A stretch of DNA of 22,127 bases from Verrucomicrobiota bacterium (GTDB taxonomy: Bacteria; Verrucomicrobiota; Verrucomicrobiia; Limisphaerales; JAHEOI01): positions 1 through 22,127 of the forward strand of contig JAHEOI010000113.1 in NCBI GenBank assembly GCA_018610125.1, in the 5' to 3' direction. A model generated the notes under the pieces. The model worked only from the letters and a program-made list of their open reading frames with translations. It was not told where the DNA came from and ran no database searches. The translations under genes and the position numbers were made by a program. Shown here piece after piece: positions 7,624 to 15,042 of the stretch (position 1 is the stretch's first letter; each line of letters opens with the position of its first letter).

Positions 7624-7950
7624 CTTTGTCTCTTCTCCCATGTCCTTTTTCTGTTTTCACCCGCCTCCAACGACGATCGCAGGCAACCATCCGCTACCAA
7701 TCGGACGGAGGCAGTTACGATTTCACTCCGATCGCTTGACCGAACGTAGCGGGAGGCTGCCTTTGGCAATCAATTCGTCCCTCGATCGCCGCCACCCGCC
7801 TCGCGCTCTGAGTCTGCCAAATGGAATCGCCACCCGCAAATCCGATTCCGCCGAAAATTTTCCATTCGCCTGCTTCCGTTGTTTTCGCTACCCTTTCAAG
7901 GGAGCACGATATGCTGATGGCACTCGGAATAACAGCCATGACAAGACTCT
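7624..7950. other. Divergent intergenic region between deoC and the M50 protease
   Basis: About 330 bp between divergent starts must hold promoters for both sides, but I see no convincing -35/-10 pair and no strong hairpin. Frames on both strands (for example 7715-7939 minus) lack ribosome-binding sites and family features. The segment 7890-7935 is AT-richer than its surroundings near the protease start. Confidence 0.4.
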
Positions 7951-9078
7951 ATGTTCGGAACACGGTTTGATCTTTTTCAAGTGGCCGGTTTTCAGCTCCG
8001 GGCCGATATAAGCTGGTTCCCGATTGTTCTGCTCTTTACCTGGAGCTTACAAGGCTATTTTCGAGAGCAGCTATCGCCCGACTATGCGGATTGGCTTTAT
8101 TGGGTCTTGGGCTTCGTCACCGCGATCGGACTCTTCGTCTCCATTATTCTTCACGAGCTGGGACACTCGGTTGTGGCACGGCGACACGGCGTCCCGATCC
8201 AAGGGATCACGTTGTTCATTTTCGGTGGGGTTGCCGAGCTTAGTGGCGAGCCCAAAAGCCCGCGAAGCGAATTTCTGATTGCGATCGGGGGCCCGCTGGT
8301 CAGTCTTGTATTGGCCATTTTCTTTCTTGGCGCCTATCAGGTCACGCAACGGATCCAATCGCCCGATTTCTTGGTGGGCTGCCTCCAAGTGCTTGGGCGG
8401 GTCAATCTCGCCGTCTTGGTTTTCAATCTCATTCCGGCCTACCCATTGGACGGAGGACGAGTCCTACGTTCGATTCTTTGGTCGTATAAAGATCGGCTCG
8501 AATGGGCCACACGGGTCGTGTCCAAAATCGGTGCGGGCTTCGGGATGTTTTTGATCATCTTCGGGGTGCTCGGAATCATTAGCGGCGAATTCGGGATGCT
8601 TTGGTTTGCTATCCTCGGACTCTTCCTCAGGACCGCGGCCCAGATGTCTTACCGACAACTTATGTTTCGTCAGGCGCTTGAAGGAGAAACGGTTCGCCAT
8701 TTCATGAACCCTGAGCCGATAAGCGTCTCCCCGACCACCTCCCTTGAGCAGCTCATAGAAAACTACGTCTATGTCCATCACCATAAAATGTTCCCGGTGG
8801 TCGACAACGACAAGCTTATCGGGAGCATTTCGATCGATCAGATCAAGTCTGTCTCGTCTGACGAAAGAAGCCACCGTACCGTTTCCGAATTTCTCAGGCC
8901 ATGCTCTGACGAAAACACCATTGATGTCAATACGGATGCCGCCAAGGCGCTATCGATCATGACGCAAAGCGACAATAGCCGCTTGATGGTCACTGAAAAT
9001 GAGGAGCTCGTTGGGATTGTCTCGTTAAAGGATCTCCAGAAGTTTTTGTCGCTGAAGATGGAGTTCCAAGAGGATTAA
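7951..9078 (+). CDS. Site-2-type intramembrane zinc metalloprotease (M50) with CBS domains
   Basis: Membrane-embedded protease of family M50 (SpoIVFB/Rip3-like group with C-terminal CBS domains), which cuts transmembrane segments of regulators such as anti-sigma factors. In 375 residues: an N-terminal half with several hydrophobic helices; HELGH at 68-72 (zinc ligands and catalytic Glu69); a GGVAELSGEPKSPRSEFLIAIGGP block at about 92-115; the second zinc site NLIPAYPLDGGR at 159-170 with Asp167. Two further hydrophobic helices lie near 190-215. From about residue 240 two CBS motifs follow (MNPEPISVSPTTSLEQL; FPVVDNDKLIGSISI; and a second pair ending ELVGIVSLKDLQ), probably sensing adenine nucleotides. 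No good ribosome-binding site is visible before the ATG. The stop lies two bases from the stop of the convergent DUF1080 gene. Confidence 0.93.
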   Translation: MFGTRFDLFQVAGFQLRADISWFPIVLLFTWSLQGYFREQLSPDYADWLYWVLGFVTAIGLFVSIILHELGHSVVARRHGVPIQGITLFIFGGVAELSGEPKSPRSEFLIAIGGPLVSLVLAIFFLGAYQVTQRIQSPDFLVGCLQVLGRVNLAVLVFNLIPAYPLDGGRVLRSILWSYKDRLEWATRVVSKIGAGFGMFLIIFGVLGIISGEFGMLWFAILGLFLRTAAQMSYRQLMFRQALEGETVRHFMNPEPISVSPTTSLEQLIENYVYVHHHKMFPVVDNDKLIGSISIDQIKSVSSDERSHRTVSEFLRPCSDENTIDVNTDAAKALSIMTQSDNSRLMVTENEELVGIVSLKDLQKFLSLKMEFQED

Positions 9079-9080
9079 CA

Positions 9081-9869
9081 CTATTCTTCTTCGAGCTTGA
9101 GCAATTCAACCTTCCGGAAATCGACCGGATGGCTCTCGGATTGAAGCGCGATAAATCCCTTTTCCAGCATTTGGCCACCTTGTTTCTTGGCAAGTGATGA
9201 ATGGGCGTCATCCAACTGCGGCTTGCTGTATTCCAGGACCGTCTCTCCTTCAACAATGTGCCGGATGACCTCGTTGCCCCGCACTACCAATTCGACCGTG
9301 ACCCATTGATCGCCATGGTAAGTCTTTGAGCTGGAGCGGGTGCAGTGGCGAGTTACCAGCTCACCGTCCATCACGATATGCGTGCCGGGCGTGCAGACAT
9401 TGGCCGTCGCGCGCTTACCCGAGCCCCGCCCACCCAGTAACTGGGCTTCTACCGAAGCCGGGAATTCCTGATCGATTTTCATCCCCTCGGGCTGTTGACT
9501 GTGAATCATGACGCCGCTATTGCGGAATGCCCAGCCCGGGCCTCCAGCGACTTGCTCGCCAACGAATCGGTACTCCACCCGCAACAAGTAGTGAGAAAAT
9601 GGCGCCTTATAAAAGATGTGGCCGAATTGTTGTTTAAATCGGTCATACCCATCGTACCGAACCTTTAGAAGCCCATCTTCAACCCGGAAAGTGCTCCCGA
9701 AATTATCGCCGAGCTCGTGCTTCCTTATTTTCATCTTCCATCCATCCAGGCTTTGCCCATTAAAGAGCTGAATCCATTCGCCCTCGCTTGCCCCATTCAC
9801 CTTGGTCCCGAAGCCCCCAATCGATAGGACAAAGACAAGCAATAAAAATTTCCATTTCCATCGTGCCAT
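9081..9869 (-). CDS. Secreted DUF1080 (3-keto-disaccharide hydrolase) domain protein
   Basis: A 262-residue exported protein of the DUF1080 family (laminin-G/concanavalin-like sandwich), some members of which act as 3-keto-glycoside hydrolases. The first 27 residues are a signal peptide (KWKFLLLVFVLSIGGFG). The domain begins with EWIQLFNGQSLDGWK, continues with FRVEDGLLKVRYDGYDRF, FSHYLLRVEYRF and NSGVMIHSQQPEGM, and ends HPVDFRKVELLKL, covering the usual domain from end to end. It is the last gene of a minus-strand cluster with a ThuA protein and a glycosidase-like protein, 43 bp after the latter. In PVC bacteria DUF1080, ThuA and Gfo/Idh/MocA genes often occur together in 3-keto-sugar pathways. 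Substrate unknown. Confidence 0.9.
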   Translation of the reverse strand: MARWKWKFLLLVFVLSIGGFGTKVNGASEGEWIQLFNGQSLDGWKMKIRKHELGDNFGSTFRVEDGLLKVRYDGYDRFKQQFGHIFYKAPFSHYLLRVEYRFVGEQVAGGPGWAFRNSGVMIHSQQPEGMKIDQEFPASVEAQLLGGRGSGKRATANVCTPGTHIVMDGELVTRHCTRSSSKTYHGDQWVTVELVVRGNEVIRHIVEGETVLEYSKPQLDDAHSSLAKKQGGQMLEKGFIALQSESHPVDFRKVELLKLEEE

Positions 9870-9912
9870 CGCTCGTTCTCTTTCTCTTATGCTTTTCCTG
9901 ACGTTTGAACCT

Positions 9913-11694
9913 TCAATCCGTGAAGGTTATTTCGCTGATGCTGGCCCGCTCCTCGTCAATGAGATAGAAGGCACCGGCTTGAGGGACATCGATTAAAATC
10001 TCCCCAAATCCGGGAAGCTCGATCCCGACATCCGTTCGATCCTTCAATGGGGAATGCGCATAGACCAACCACTCCGCAGTCTCTTTATCGCTCTCATCCT
10101 CGCATCTCAAAGCCAAGCTAAAGACCGGCAGATTCGTTTTCTTTTTCCATGGACGCTTCGAATCCAAAGTGGTGTCGAGGCCGTACCAACGATGAATCTC
10201 CTGATACGGCTCCGGAATCGAAGATTGATACGGATGGCGATGAGCCCGATTACGAACCAGCTCGCCATGGCGCCAAAAACGTTTCAACGCTTTATTTTCG
10301 TAGACGCGATCGACAGCTGTCACGGTTTGCATCCAATACTCCTTCACCGGTTTGAGCGGTGTCGTATGACTTCGAAACTCCCGCACCACGCGAGGCCTGA
10401 GAAGCCACATCCCATATTGCACCCAGCCCAGGGATCGTTCAGGGGGATAAACCTGGCCATCCATCATATACTGGAGCGCCTTGGAATCACCGACATATTC
10501 CGGATGCTTTTGGAGGAATTGTCGCCGGCTCCGGGAGAGTGGGCGACCCGACTTCTCGGCGAGGTCCACCGAATCGTCTTCGGAGATTCCCAAGCCGGCC
10601 ATCCAGTCACTTACTTGATTGCCGTCCCATACCGACATCTCAAACCAAAAGTCCGGATTGACCGACTTCGCCCGTGCCTGCATGAAAATCCAATTCATCG
10701 ATTGCACTTGAGTGGAGAAGACCCAATGGTCGCGGTTTGAATTCCAATTGTGAGTGTAATAGGAAGGACTACCCCCATCCCAGGCATACCAGCTTGGATC
10801 CACCCGCTCTTTCGTGATTAAGGAATATTCTTTCCAGGCATCCCAACGCCCGAAATGCGACGGTCCAAAGGCACCATACCCGATAAAGCGGACGTTCGTC
10901 CGCCACCGCTCACTGTGAATCGCCTGACGCATGGCTTCAAACATCGTCTTGTAGCGGCGAATCCAGCCGTCACCCACCACCTTCCGTTTGAATTCATCCG
11001 AACGCCCCTTGCCGTAACGATTCAGATAACGGCGAGATGCTTCTTCGACCTCGTGCCATCGCAAATCGGGCGGTTCATTGTTGGATACCCAAAGGACCAA
11101 TGGCGGGTCCGGATATTGTGTCTCGACCCATTCCATGGCACGGGTATCAACGTAATGGCTAGCCGGATCCCGCCACGCTTTGACATCCCCAAACGGACTT
11201 AACTTCGGCACCCGCTCTCCGCCCGGATGGATCACACCGGCCCAAGGCTCTTCCTCCGGATGGAGACGATACTCCTTTTTCACCAGCATTGCATTCCATT
11301 GAGTGCCCCGGAAGGAAATCGGTAACCGGAGCTTTTCCCAATACTCAATCAAAGGGGTCCAATATTCCCGGAAACGCTCGCTTTCCGGATCGCCGCTCGG
11401 CCAAGCGGCCCATGGTAAGACGTGGTGCCCGGCCTGGAGCAGATCAATCTGATGGGAAGGCTCGAAGGTCTCGGTGACACGACCGACATTCCAATGGCTG
11501 GCCAAAGGAAGCGGCTTCCCCGCTTTCCCCGCGGGCGGTAAGGTGGCTTCATGGCGAATTTCTTCAGCGGCTTCGCGTGCCGCTTGGGAAGGTTCAACGC
11601 CGGCCCGGACAGACACCAAGCCACTCGCGACCGCAATCGCCAGACCGAATAATAAACGCTGATACGGTCCCATAAAAAGAGGCCCACCGATCAT
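9913..11694 (-). CDS. Secreted protein with glycoside-hydrolase-like TIM-barrel features
   Basis: A 593-residue exported protein. The N-terminus has a signal peptide (YQRLLFGLAIAVASGLVSVRAG). Starts at 11694 (four bases after the ThuA stop, likely coupled) and 11673 (with GGTGGG upstream) are both possible. I do not recognise a named family. The body looks like a clan-A type glycosidase: PLVLWVSNNEPPD puts Glu207 after an Asn at the end of a strand, as in the acid/base position, and FWFEMSVWDGN puts Glu352 in the nucleophile position about 145 residues later. Many Trp and Tyr residues (WYAWDGGSPSYYTHNWN) suggest a carbohydrate cleft. The last 90 residues (EWLVYAHSPLKDR, GAFYLIDE) look like a beta-sandwich. 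It sits between ThuA and DUF1080 genes, supporting a sugar substrate. Catalytic assignment is inference. Confidence 0.7.
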   Translation of the reverse strand: MIGGPLFMGPYQRLLFGLAIAVASGLVSVRAGVEPSQAAREAAEEIRHEATLPPAGKAGKPLPLASHWNVGRVTETFEPSHQIDLLQAGHHVLPWAAWPSGDPESERFREYWTPLIEYWEKLRLPISFRGTQWNAMLVKKEYRLHPEEEPWAGVIHPGGERVPKLSPFGDVKAWRDPASHYVDTRAMEWVETQYPDPPLVLWVSNNEPPDLRWHEVEEASRRYLNRYGKGRSDEFKRKVVGDGWIRRYKTMFEAMRQAIHSERWRTNVRFIGYGAFGPSHFGRWDAWKEYSLITKERVDPSWYAWDGGSPSYYTHNWNSNRDHWVFSTQVQSMNWIFMQARAKSVNPDFWFEMSVWDGNQVSDWMAGLGISEDDSVDLAEKSGRPLSRSRRQFLQKHPEYVGDSKALQYMMDGQVYPPERSLGWVQYGMWLLRPRVVREFRSHTTPLKPVKEYWMQTVTAVDRVYENKALKRFWRHGELVRNRAHRHPYQSSIPEPYQEIHRWYGLDTTLDSKRPWKKKTNLPVFSLALRCEDESDKETAEWLVYAHSPLKDRTDVGIELPGFGEILIDVPQAGAFYLIDEERASISEITFTD

Positions 11695-11698
11695 TCAA

Positions 11699-12529
11699 TC
11701 AACGATTTTTAGGAGCCACCCACCTCAACGCATTCCGGAGCAGATGCCGATATGCCGTATGACGATGCGCCCGCCCATCATGTCCGAGACTAATACCGAC
11801 GATCCGCGATTTCGGATGCTTGACTTCCCACACAATCGGATGTCGGGATTCCGTTTGCTCCGAATAGGCATCGGCCAGAACCCGGATCGGCGTCCCTTCA
11901 GGGTCCTCCCTGAAGTGATAAAGCTCATCGGTGATTGCAAAGGAGTCTGAGACGCCATCCGTTACCGGATGCGTTTTCTCGGTCAATTCGACCTTAAATT
12001 CCCCCAGGTGATCATGCCCTCGAGAGCCGCCGCCGACCAGCTTTTGATTGTATTCCCGCCAATCCTGCCAGTTGTACCAAACGGCCGCATGCACCACCAG
12101 CAAGCCACCGCCGCCGCGAACAAACTCAAAGATCCCTTGACGCAATGCCGGATCCTTCATTGGCTGGTTGTTGCTCAGGTAGAGAACATCAATCTTATCA
12201 AGCTTCGGTCGGATTTGACTCACATCATCGGTGTAATCGACGTCAGCCAACCCCCTCGCTTCCAGAATTTTGCTATCCTTTCGGTTGAACCACCGATCAA
12301 AGTCATGGGAGCTCCCACCCCCTACAATCAAGGTGTCAATCCCATCTCCCTCATCCCCCGGAGATTCATGATTGCTTCCTTGCTTAAGACCGGCCAACGA
12401 GACTTCGCCCTCAAGCGTCTCCGCTTCGGCCGAAGCGTTAATGCCCACCAAGACAGCGCCTCCAAAGGTTGCAAGCACGAAGGCCGTCCCAACGAAACAC
12501 ACCGATATCGAAAATGCTCGCGACTTCAT
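11699..12529 (-). CDS. Exported ThuA-domain protein
   Basis: A 276-residue protein with an N-terminal signal or anchor (SISVCFVGTAFVLATFGGAVLVG) followed by a ThuA-like class I glutamine-amidotransferase fold. Visible family blocks are DTLIVGGGSSHDFDRWF at the start of the domain, IDVLYLSNNQPMKDP, GGGGLLVVHAAVWYNWQDW (the nucleophile-elbow region, with His-Ala rather than Cys), GSRGHDHLGEF, THPVTDGVSDSFAITDELYHF, and SRIVGISLGHDGRAH near the end. ThuA was named for trehalose utilisation; many PVC members occur with DUF1080 and Gfo/Idh/MocA proteins in 3-keto-sugar pathways. The ATG at 12529 is preferred (GTGGGA upstream) over the GTG at 12541 that overlaps the previous stop. It is the second gene of the cluster and ends five bases before the glycosidase-like gene. 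Confidence 0.88.
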   Translation of the reverse strand: MKSRAFSISVCFVGTAFVLATFGGAVLVGINASAEAETLEGEVSLAGLKQGSNHESPGDEGDGIDTLIVGGGSSHDFDRWFNRKDSKILEARGLADVDYTDDVSQIRPKLDKIDVLYLSNNQPMKDPALRQGIFEFVRGGGGLLVVHAAVWYNWQDWREYNQKLVGGGSRGHDHLGEFKVELTEKTHPVTDGVSDSFAITDELYHFREDPEGTPIRVLADAYSEQTESRHPIVWEVKHPKSRIVGISLGHDGRAHRHTAYRHLLRNALRWVAPKNR

Positions 12530-12540
12530 TTTTAATCCCA

Positions 12541-12972
12541 CTATTTTACCAACTGATACTTGCCCGTACCGATCTTTTTGATCGATTTCTCTTTTTTACC
12601 CGTCGTAAAAAACCAGGCGTGTACATTCGTCACGTTAGCGTTCAAGCGGCTCGCGAGCTCTTTCACTGTCAGCCCTTGCTTGCCGGCCTTCTCAAGCTCG
12701 CGCAGTATTCCCTCTTTCATTTGGCCCCGGCGTGCCCGCTTGGCGGAACGTTTCGGACCGGCTTTCTTCGCCGCTGTTTCACCAGAGGCTATCGCCCTTG
12801 GACGACCCTTCCGACTCGCCTTTTTAGCGACAGTAGGCGCGCGCCCTTGCTCGTAAGCGGCAAGTTTACGATCAATCTCTTCTATCTCGCTGGCTAAAGA
12901 CTCCTTCTTCTCGAGCAGCTTCGTGATTTCCTTAATTTGATGACTGGTCAGTTCCCGTATGTCCATATACAT
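12541..12972 (-). CDS. Small coiled-coil protein with basic linker and helical DNA-binding-like C-terminus
   Basis: A 143-residue protein of no family I can name. Residues about 8-42 (IKEITKLLEKKESLASEIEEIDRKL) are a strong coiled coil, so it is probably a dimer or larger. Residues 45-90 are a Lys/Arg/Ala-rich linker with KGRPR-type AT-hook-like clusters. Residues 88-143 read as a small winged-helix-like unit (GILRELEKAGKQGLTVKELASRL, then NVHAWFFTTGKKEKSIKKIGTGKYQLV), similar in plan to H-NS-type nucleoid proteins: oligomerisation segment, linker, DNA-binding end. AGCGGA upstream supports a start at 12972 or 12966. The stop overlaps the alternative start of the ThuA gene, so it heads the cluster and could regulate it. 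Confidence 0.7.
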   Translation of the reverse strand: MYMDIRELTSHQIKEITKLLEKKESLASEIEEIDRKLAAYEQGRAPTVAKKASRKGRPRAIASGETAAKKAGPKRSAKRARRGQMKEGILRELEKAGKQGLTVKELASRLNANVTNVHAWFFTTGKKEKSIKKIGTGKYQLVK

Positions 12973-13192
12973 TCCGCTTTAGGTAGCCCTTCTCAAATAC
13001 GCAGGTAGAATGGCATCGATCGGCACGTTTGTCGAATCTTTTGAAGCGGGAGAGCCTTGCGGCAATCTACCCACTCACCCGCCTTCCACACAAGTAACGG
13101 GAGGTAGGGGCTATCGTGAAATCACTCCGTTTAGCTAATCATGATCGCTCTTATCCCTGCAGTCGATTGGATTGGGAGGTCAGCGCTGACTT

Positions 13193-13678
13193 TTATAGGT
13201 CAAGCTTGTAAAACACATGATTGCCAATAACCGCAACCGGACGCTGACCTTCCGTCCAGTAAGGGCTGCTTGTGATCGTCGCGAAATGCGTGGCACCTCG
13301 TGTTAATCCTGGAAGTCGCTGCGGCTCCGATAGCATCGTTTTGGCTATCTTCAGCGCTGTCGGGAACCGACTATGATCCCGAAATCTTCCGATCAATCGC
13401 GACAAGCTCGTGTCGTTAAGGCACGAAAAGTGTTTGGGTCGCGTCACCACCCAAAGCGCGGAGGCATCCCAGATCTTGGCGCGCTGGTGAATGACCTCCG
13501 CCACCGCTGTCATTCCCTTCTCGCCTTCGCCGCGGGCCTCGCCCATCAAGACAGCCGCCACCGCTTTTTGCTCATAAGACTCCGTCGCCAGCAGCTCCAC
13601 CCAGGGTAATGGCGCGAGACTCACCAGTCCTATTGCAATTGCCAGCCCCATGATTGTTCGATGTCTCATCCACCTCAT
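13193..13678 (-). CDS. SleB-type cell wall hydrolase, exported
   Basis: A 161-residue protein of the Hydrolase_2/SleB family (spore-cortex lytic enzyme type, a peptidoglycan lytic transglycosylase). The start at 13678 has AAGGA eight bases upstream; the frame runs 11 codons further. An N-terminal hydrophobic segment (IMGLAIAIGLVSLAPLPWVELL) serves as signal or anchor. The family pattern follows: AVLMGEARGEGEKGMTAVAEVIHQRA with the catalytic Glu47 in GEARGEG, then VVTRPKHFSCLND, and the end block RGATHFATITSSPYWTEGQRPVAVIGNHVFYKL. The length fits a single catalytic domain. It is a monocistronic gene and its upstream region carries a promoter overlapped by an inverted repeat. Role: wall remodelling rather than sporulation in this kind of organism. 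Confidence 0.9.
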   Translation of the reverse strand: MRWMRHRTIMGLAIAIGLVSLAPLPWVELLATESYEQKAVAAVLMGEARGEGEKGMTAVAEVIHQRAKIWDASALWVVTRPKHFSCLNDTSLSRLIGRFRDHSRFPTALKIAKTMLSEPQRLPGLTRGATHFATITSSPYWTEGQRPVAVIGNHVFYKLDL

Positions 13679-13718
13679 ACTCTGTTCCTTTCCACTTGAA
13701 ATACGTTCCAATCGACCT

Positions 13719-13754
13719 CCGGAATACCGTAATTCTTTACGGTATCGTTGTCAA
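13719..13754 (-). promoter_or_regulatory. Promoter with inverted-repeat operator upstream of the SleB-type gene
   Basis: On the minus strand TTGACA (13754-13749) is a perfect -35 box; 17 bases later TACGGT (13731-13726) keeps the key TA...T positions of a -10 box. ATACCGTAA (13724-13732) and TTACGGTAT (13737-13745) are perfect nine-base arms around four bases, filling the spacer and the -10 region. This is where a dimeric repressor would block RNA polymerase. The gene starts about 45 bp downstream. Confidence 0.55.
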
Positions 13755-13888
13755 CTCGCGAACATAGGAAACAAGGGTAGACGGAAAGGGCTAGACGCAT
13801 TAGGGTTAAACCATCGGTAATGTGCGCCTTATATGAACGGCCTCTGGTTTAAGGCATCGATTGAACGTACACGAACAGGAGAAAAACC

Positions 13889-14743
13889 ATGATGAAGCTG
13901 TGGAACAATCAGCCCGGGGACTCGGACAAAAAAAAGAGCGGATTCACGTTGATTGAGCTCTTGGTTGTCATTGCCATCATTGCGATTCTTGCGAGCATGC
14001 TGCTGCCCGCGCTTAGCGGGGCAAAGGCCAAAGCCGAAAACGTGAAATGTGTCAACAACATGAAGCAGTTGGCTCTTAGCTGGACCCTGTATGCCGGGGA
14101 TAATGGTGACCGACTTCCCCCTAATATAGGAGGAGGCGGGATGTCCGACCCGCCAAGCTGGGCCGAAGGCTGGCTGGATACTCCGGGAAGTCACGTCAGT
14201 GCCGGAACCGACAGCACAAATATTTGGCTTCTCATCGGTGACGAGCAAGCTTCGCTAGGCTCTTACAGCGACCAACCGGGAATATACGAGTGCCCTGCCG
14301 ACGACAGCACCGTCGTCGTGGACGGCACTGTCCATCAGCGCGTTCGCAGCGCCGCGATGAACGAGTACATGAACGGCAATGTCGATGCCGGTTCGCCAAT
14401 GGAAGCGGCAAGCCCTCCTTTTGAGATATACCACAAGCAGGGTGATATCCGGGCGCCCGCCAAGCGATGGGTCATCATGGACGAGCACGAGGACAGCATC
14501 AACGATGCCAAGTTTGGGGTTAACCTGAGAGATCGAGGCTTTAGGACGCGGTTTGTCGATTGGCCCGCTTCGTATCATAGTGGCGCGGGAAGCTTGGCAT
14601 TTGCCGACGGCCATGCCGATATCCATCAGTGGAGGGATCCCAGGACAAAGCAAGACTTGACCGGCATGGACTTGGCGCGTCTGCCCTCCCCCGGCAACCA
14701 AGATATCCAGTGGCTTCAGCAACACACATCAGCCAGGAATTAG
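13889..14743 (+). CDS. Type II secretion/type IV pilus-like pseudopilin with H-X9-DG motif
   Basis: A 284-residue protein with a class III signal peptide. KKKSG|FTLIELLVVIAIIAILASMLLPAL is cut after Gly18 by prepilin peptidase, leaving Phe1 and the conserved Glu5 (Glu23 in the precursor). The helix is followed by KAKAENVKCVNNMKQLALSWTLYAGDNGDRLPPN, the pattern of the large Verrucomicrobiota/Planctomycetes pseudopilin family. Near the end His230 and Asp240-Gly241 (SYHSGAGSLAFADGH) form the H-X9-DG processing-associated motif. The ATG at 13889 has AGGAG seven bases upstream. The gene stands alone, without secretion-machine genes nearby, and ends at a good terminator. Such proteins are found in dozens of copies per genome; their cargo or surface role is not known. 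Confidence 0.93.
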   Translation: MMKLWNNQPGDSDKKKSGFTLIELLVVIAIIAILASMLLPALSGAKAKAENVKCVNNMKQLALSWTLYAGDNGDRLPPNIGGGGMSDPPSWAEGWLDTPGSHVSAGTDSTNIWLLIGDEQASLGSYSDQPGIYECPADDSTVVVDGTVHQRVRSAAMNEYMNGNVDAGSPMEAASPPFEIYHKQGDIRAPAKRWVIMDEHEDSINDAKFGVNLRDRGFRTRFVDWPASYHSGAGSLAFADGHADIHQWRDPRTKQDLTGMDLARLPSPGNQDIQWLQQHTSARN

Positions 14744-14765
14744 CAAGCCCTTTGACTCCGTGATA

Positions 14766-14794
14766 GGGACGTCGTCCTCGGCGTCCCTTTTTTT
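14766..14794 (+). terminator. Intrinsic terminator after the pseudopilin gene
   Basis: GGGACG (14766-14771) pairs with CGTCCC (14782-14787) around a ten-base loop and is followed at once by seven T residues (14788-14794). It lies 23 bp after the pseudopilin stop in the right orientation. Confidence 0.85.
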
Positions 14795-14881
14795 CAACGG
14801 CGAGGGGTGGGGCACAATAAAATGGAGGCGCCCCCTGAAACCAGGAAACTATTATCAAGGATGGAAAAAAGGGAGTTACTA

Positions 14882-14993
14882 CCCGCGAATGACGCGAATG
14901 TCCGCGAAGGGAGAATGGGAAGATTGGATGAGTAGTTGGGTGGCGGAGCCGAGTTTTAGTTCCGTTCTCCTCTTTATTCGCGCCCTTCGCGGG
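14882..14993. repeat. Spaced inverted repeat with CGCGAA motifs in the pseudopilin-birA gap
   Basis: CCCGCGAATGACGCGAAT (14882-14899) recurs inverted as ATTCGCGCCCTTCGCGGG (14976-14993), 16 of 18 positions matching, with 76 bases between. The region 14795-15042 has no credible gene: frames on both strands lack start signals. The motif looks like a dispersed intergenic repeat rather than a terminator, since the arms are far apart and no T run follows the right arm (an A run does, so on the minus strand T-rich sequence precedes it). Confidence 0.45.
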
Positions 14994-15042
14994 CAAAAAA
15001 TTCCCCTCTCAGCTAGCGAAGTCTGTCGTCGGCAGTTCGATC

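Noticed and set aside
10054..10740. 228-codon plus-strand frame inside the glycosidase-like gene
   Set aside because: No ribosome-binding site and no family features, while the opposite 593-codon frame has a signal peptide and gene-cluster context.
13179..13190. Perfect 12-base palindrome GTCAGCGCTGAC right after the SleB-type stop, followed by TTTTAT on the plus strand
   Set aside because: As a hairpin it has only four pairs with a four-base loop, and the T run is on the wrong strand to end the SleB-type transcript. Not called a terminator.
14541..14996. 151-codon minus-strand frame across the pseudopilin end and the intergenic repeat
   Set aside because: It crosses a strong terminator and a repeat and is antisense to the conserved H-X9-DG region; likely spurious.
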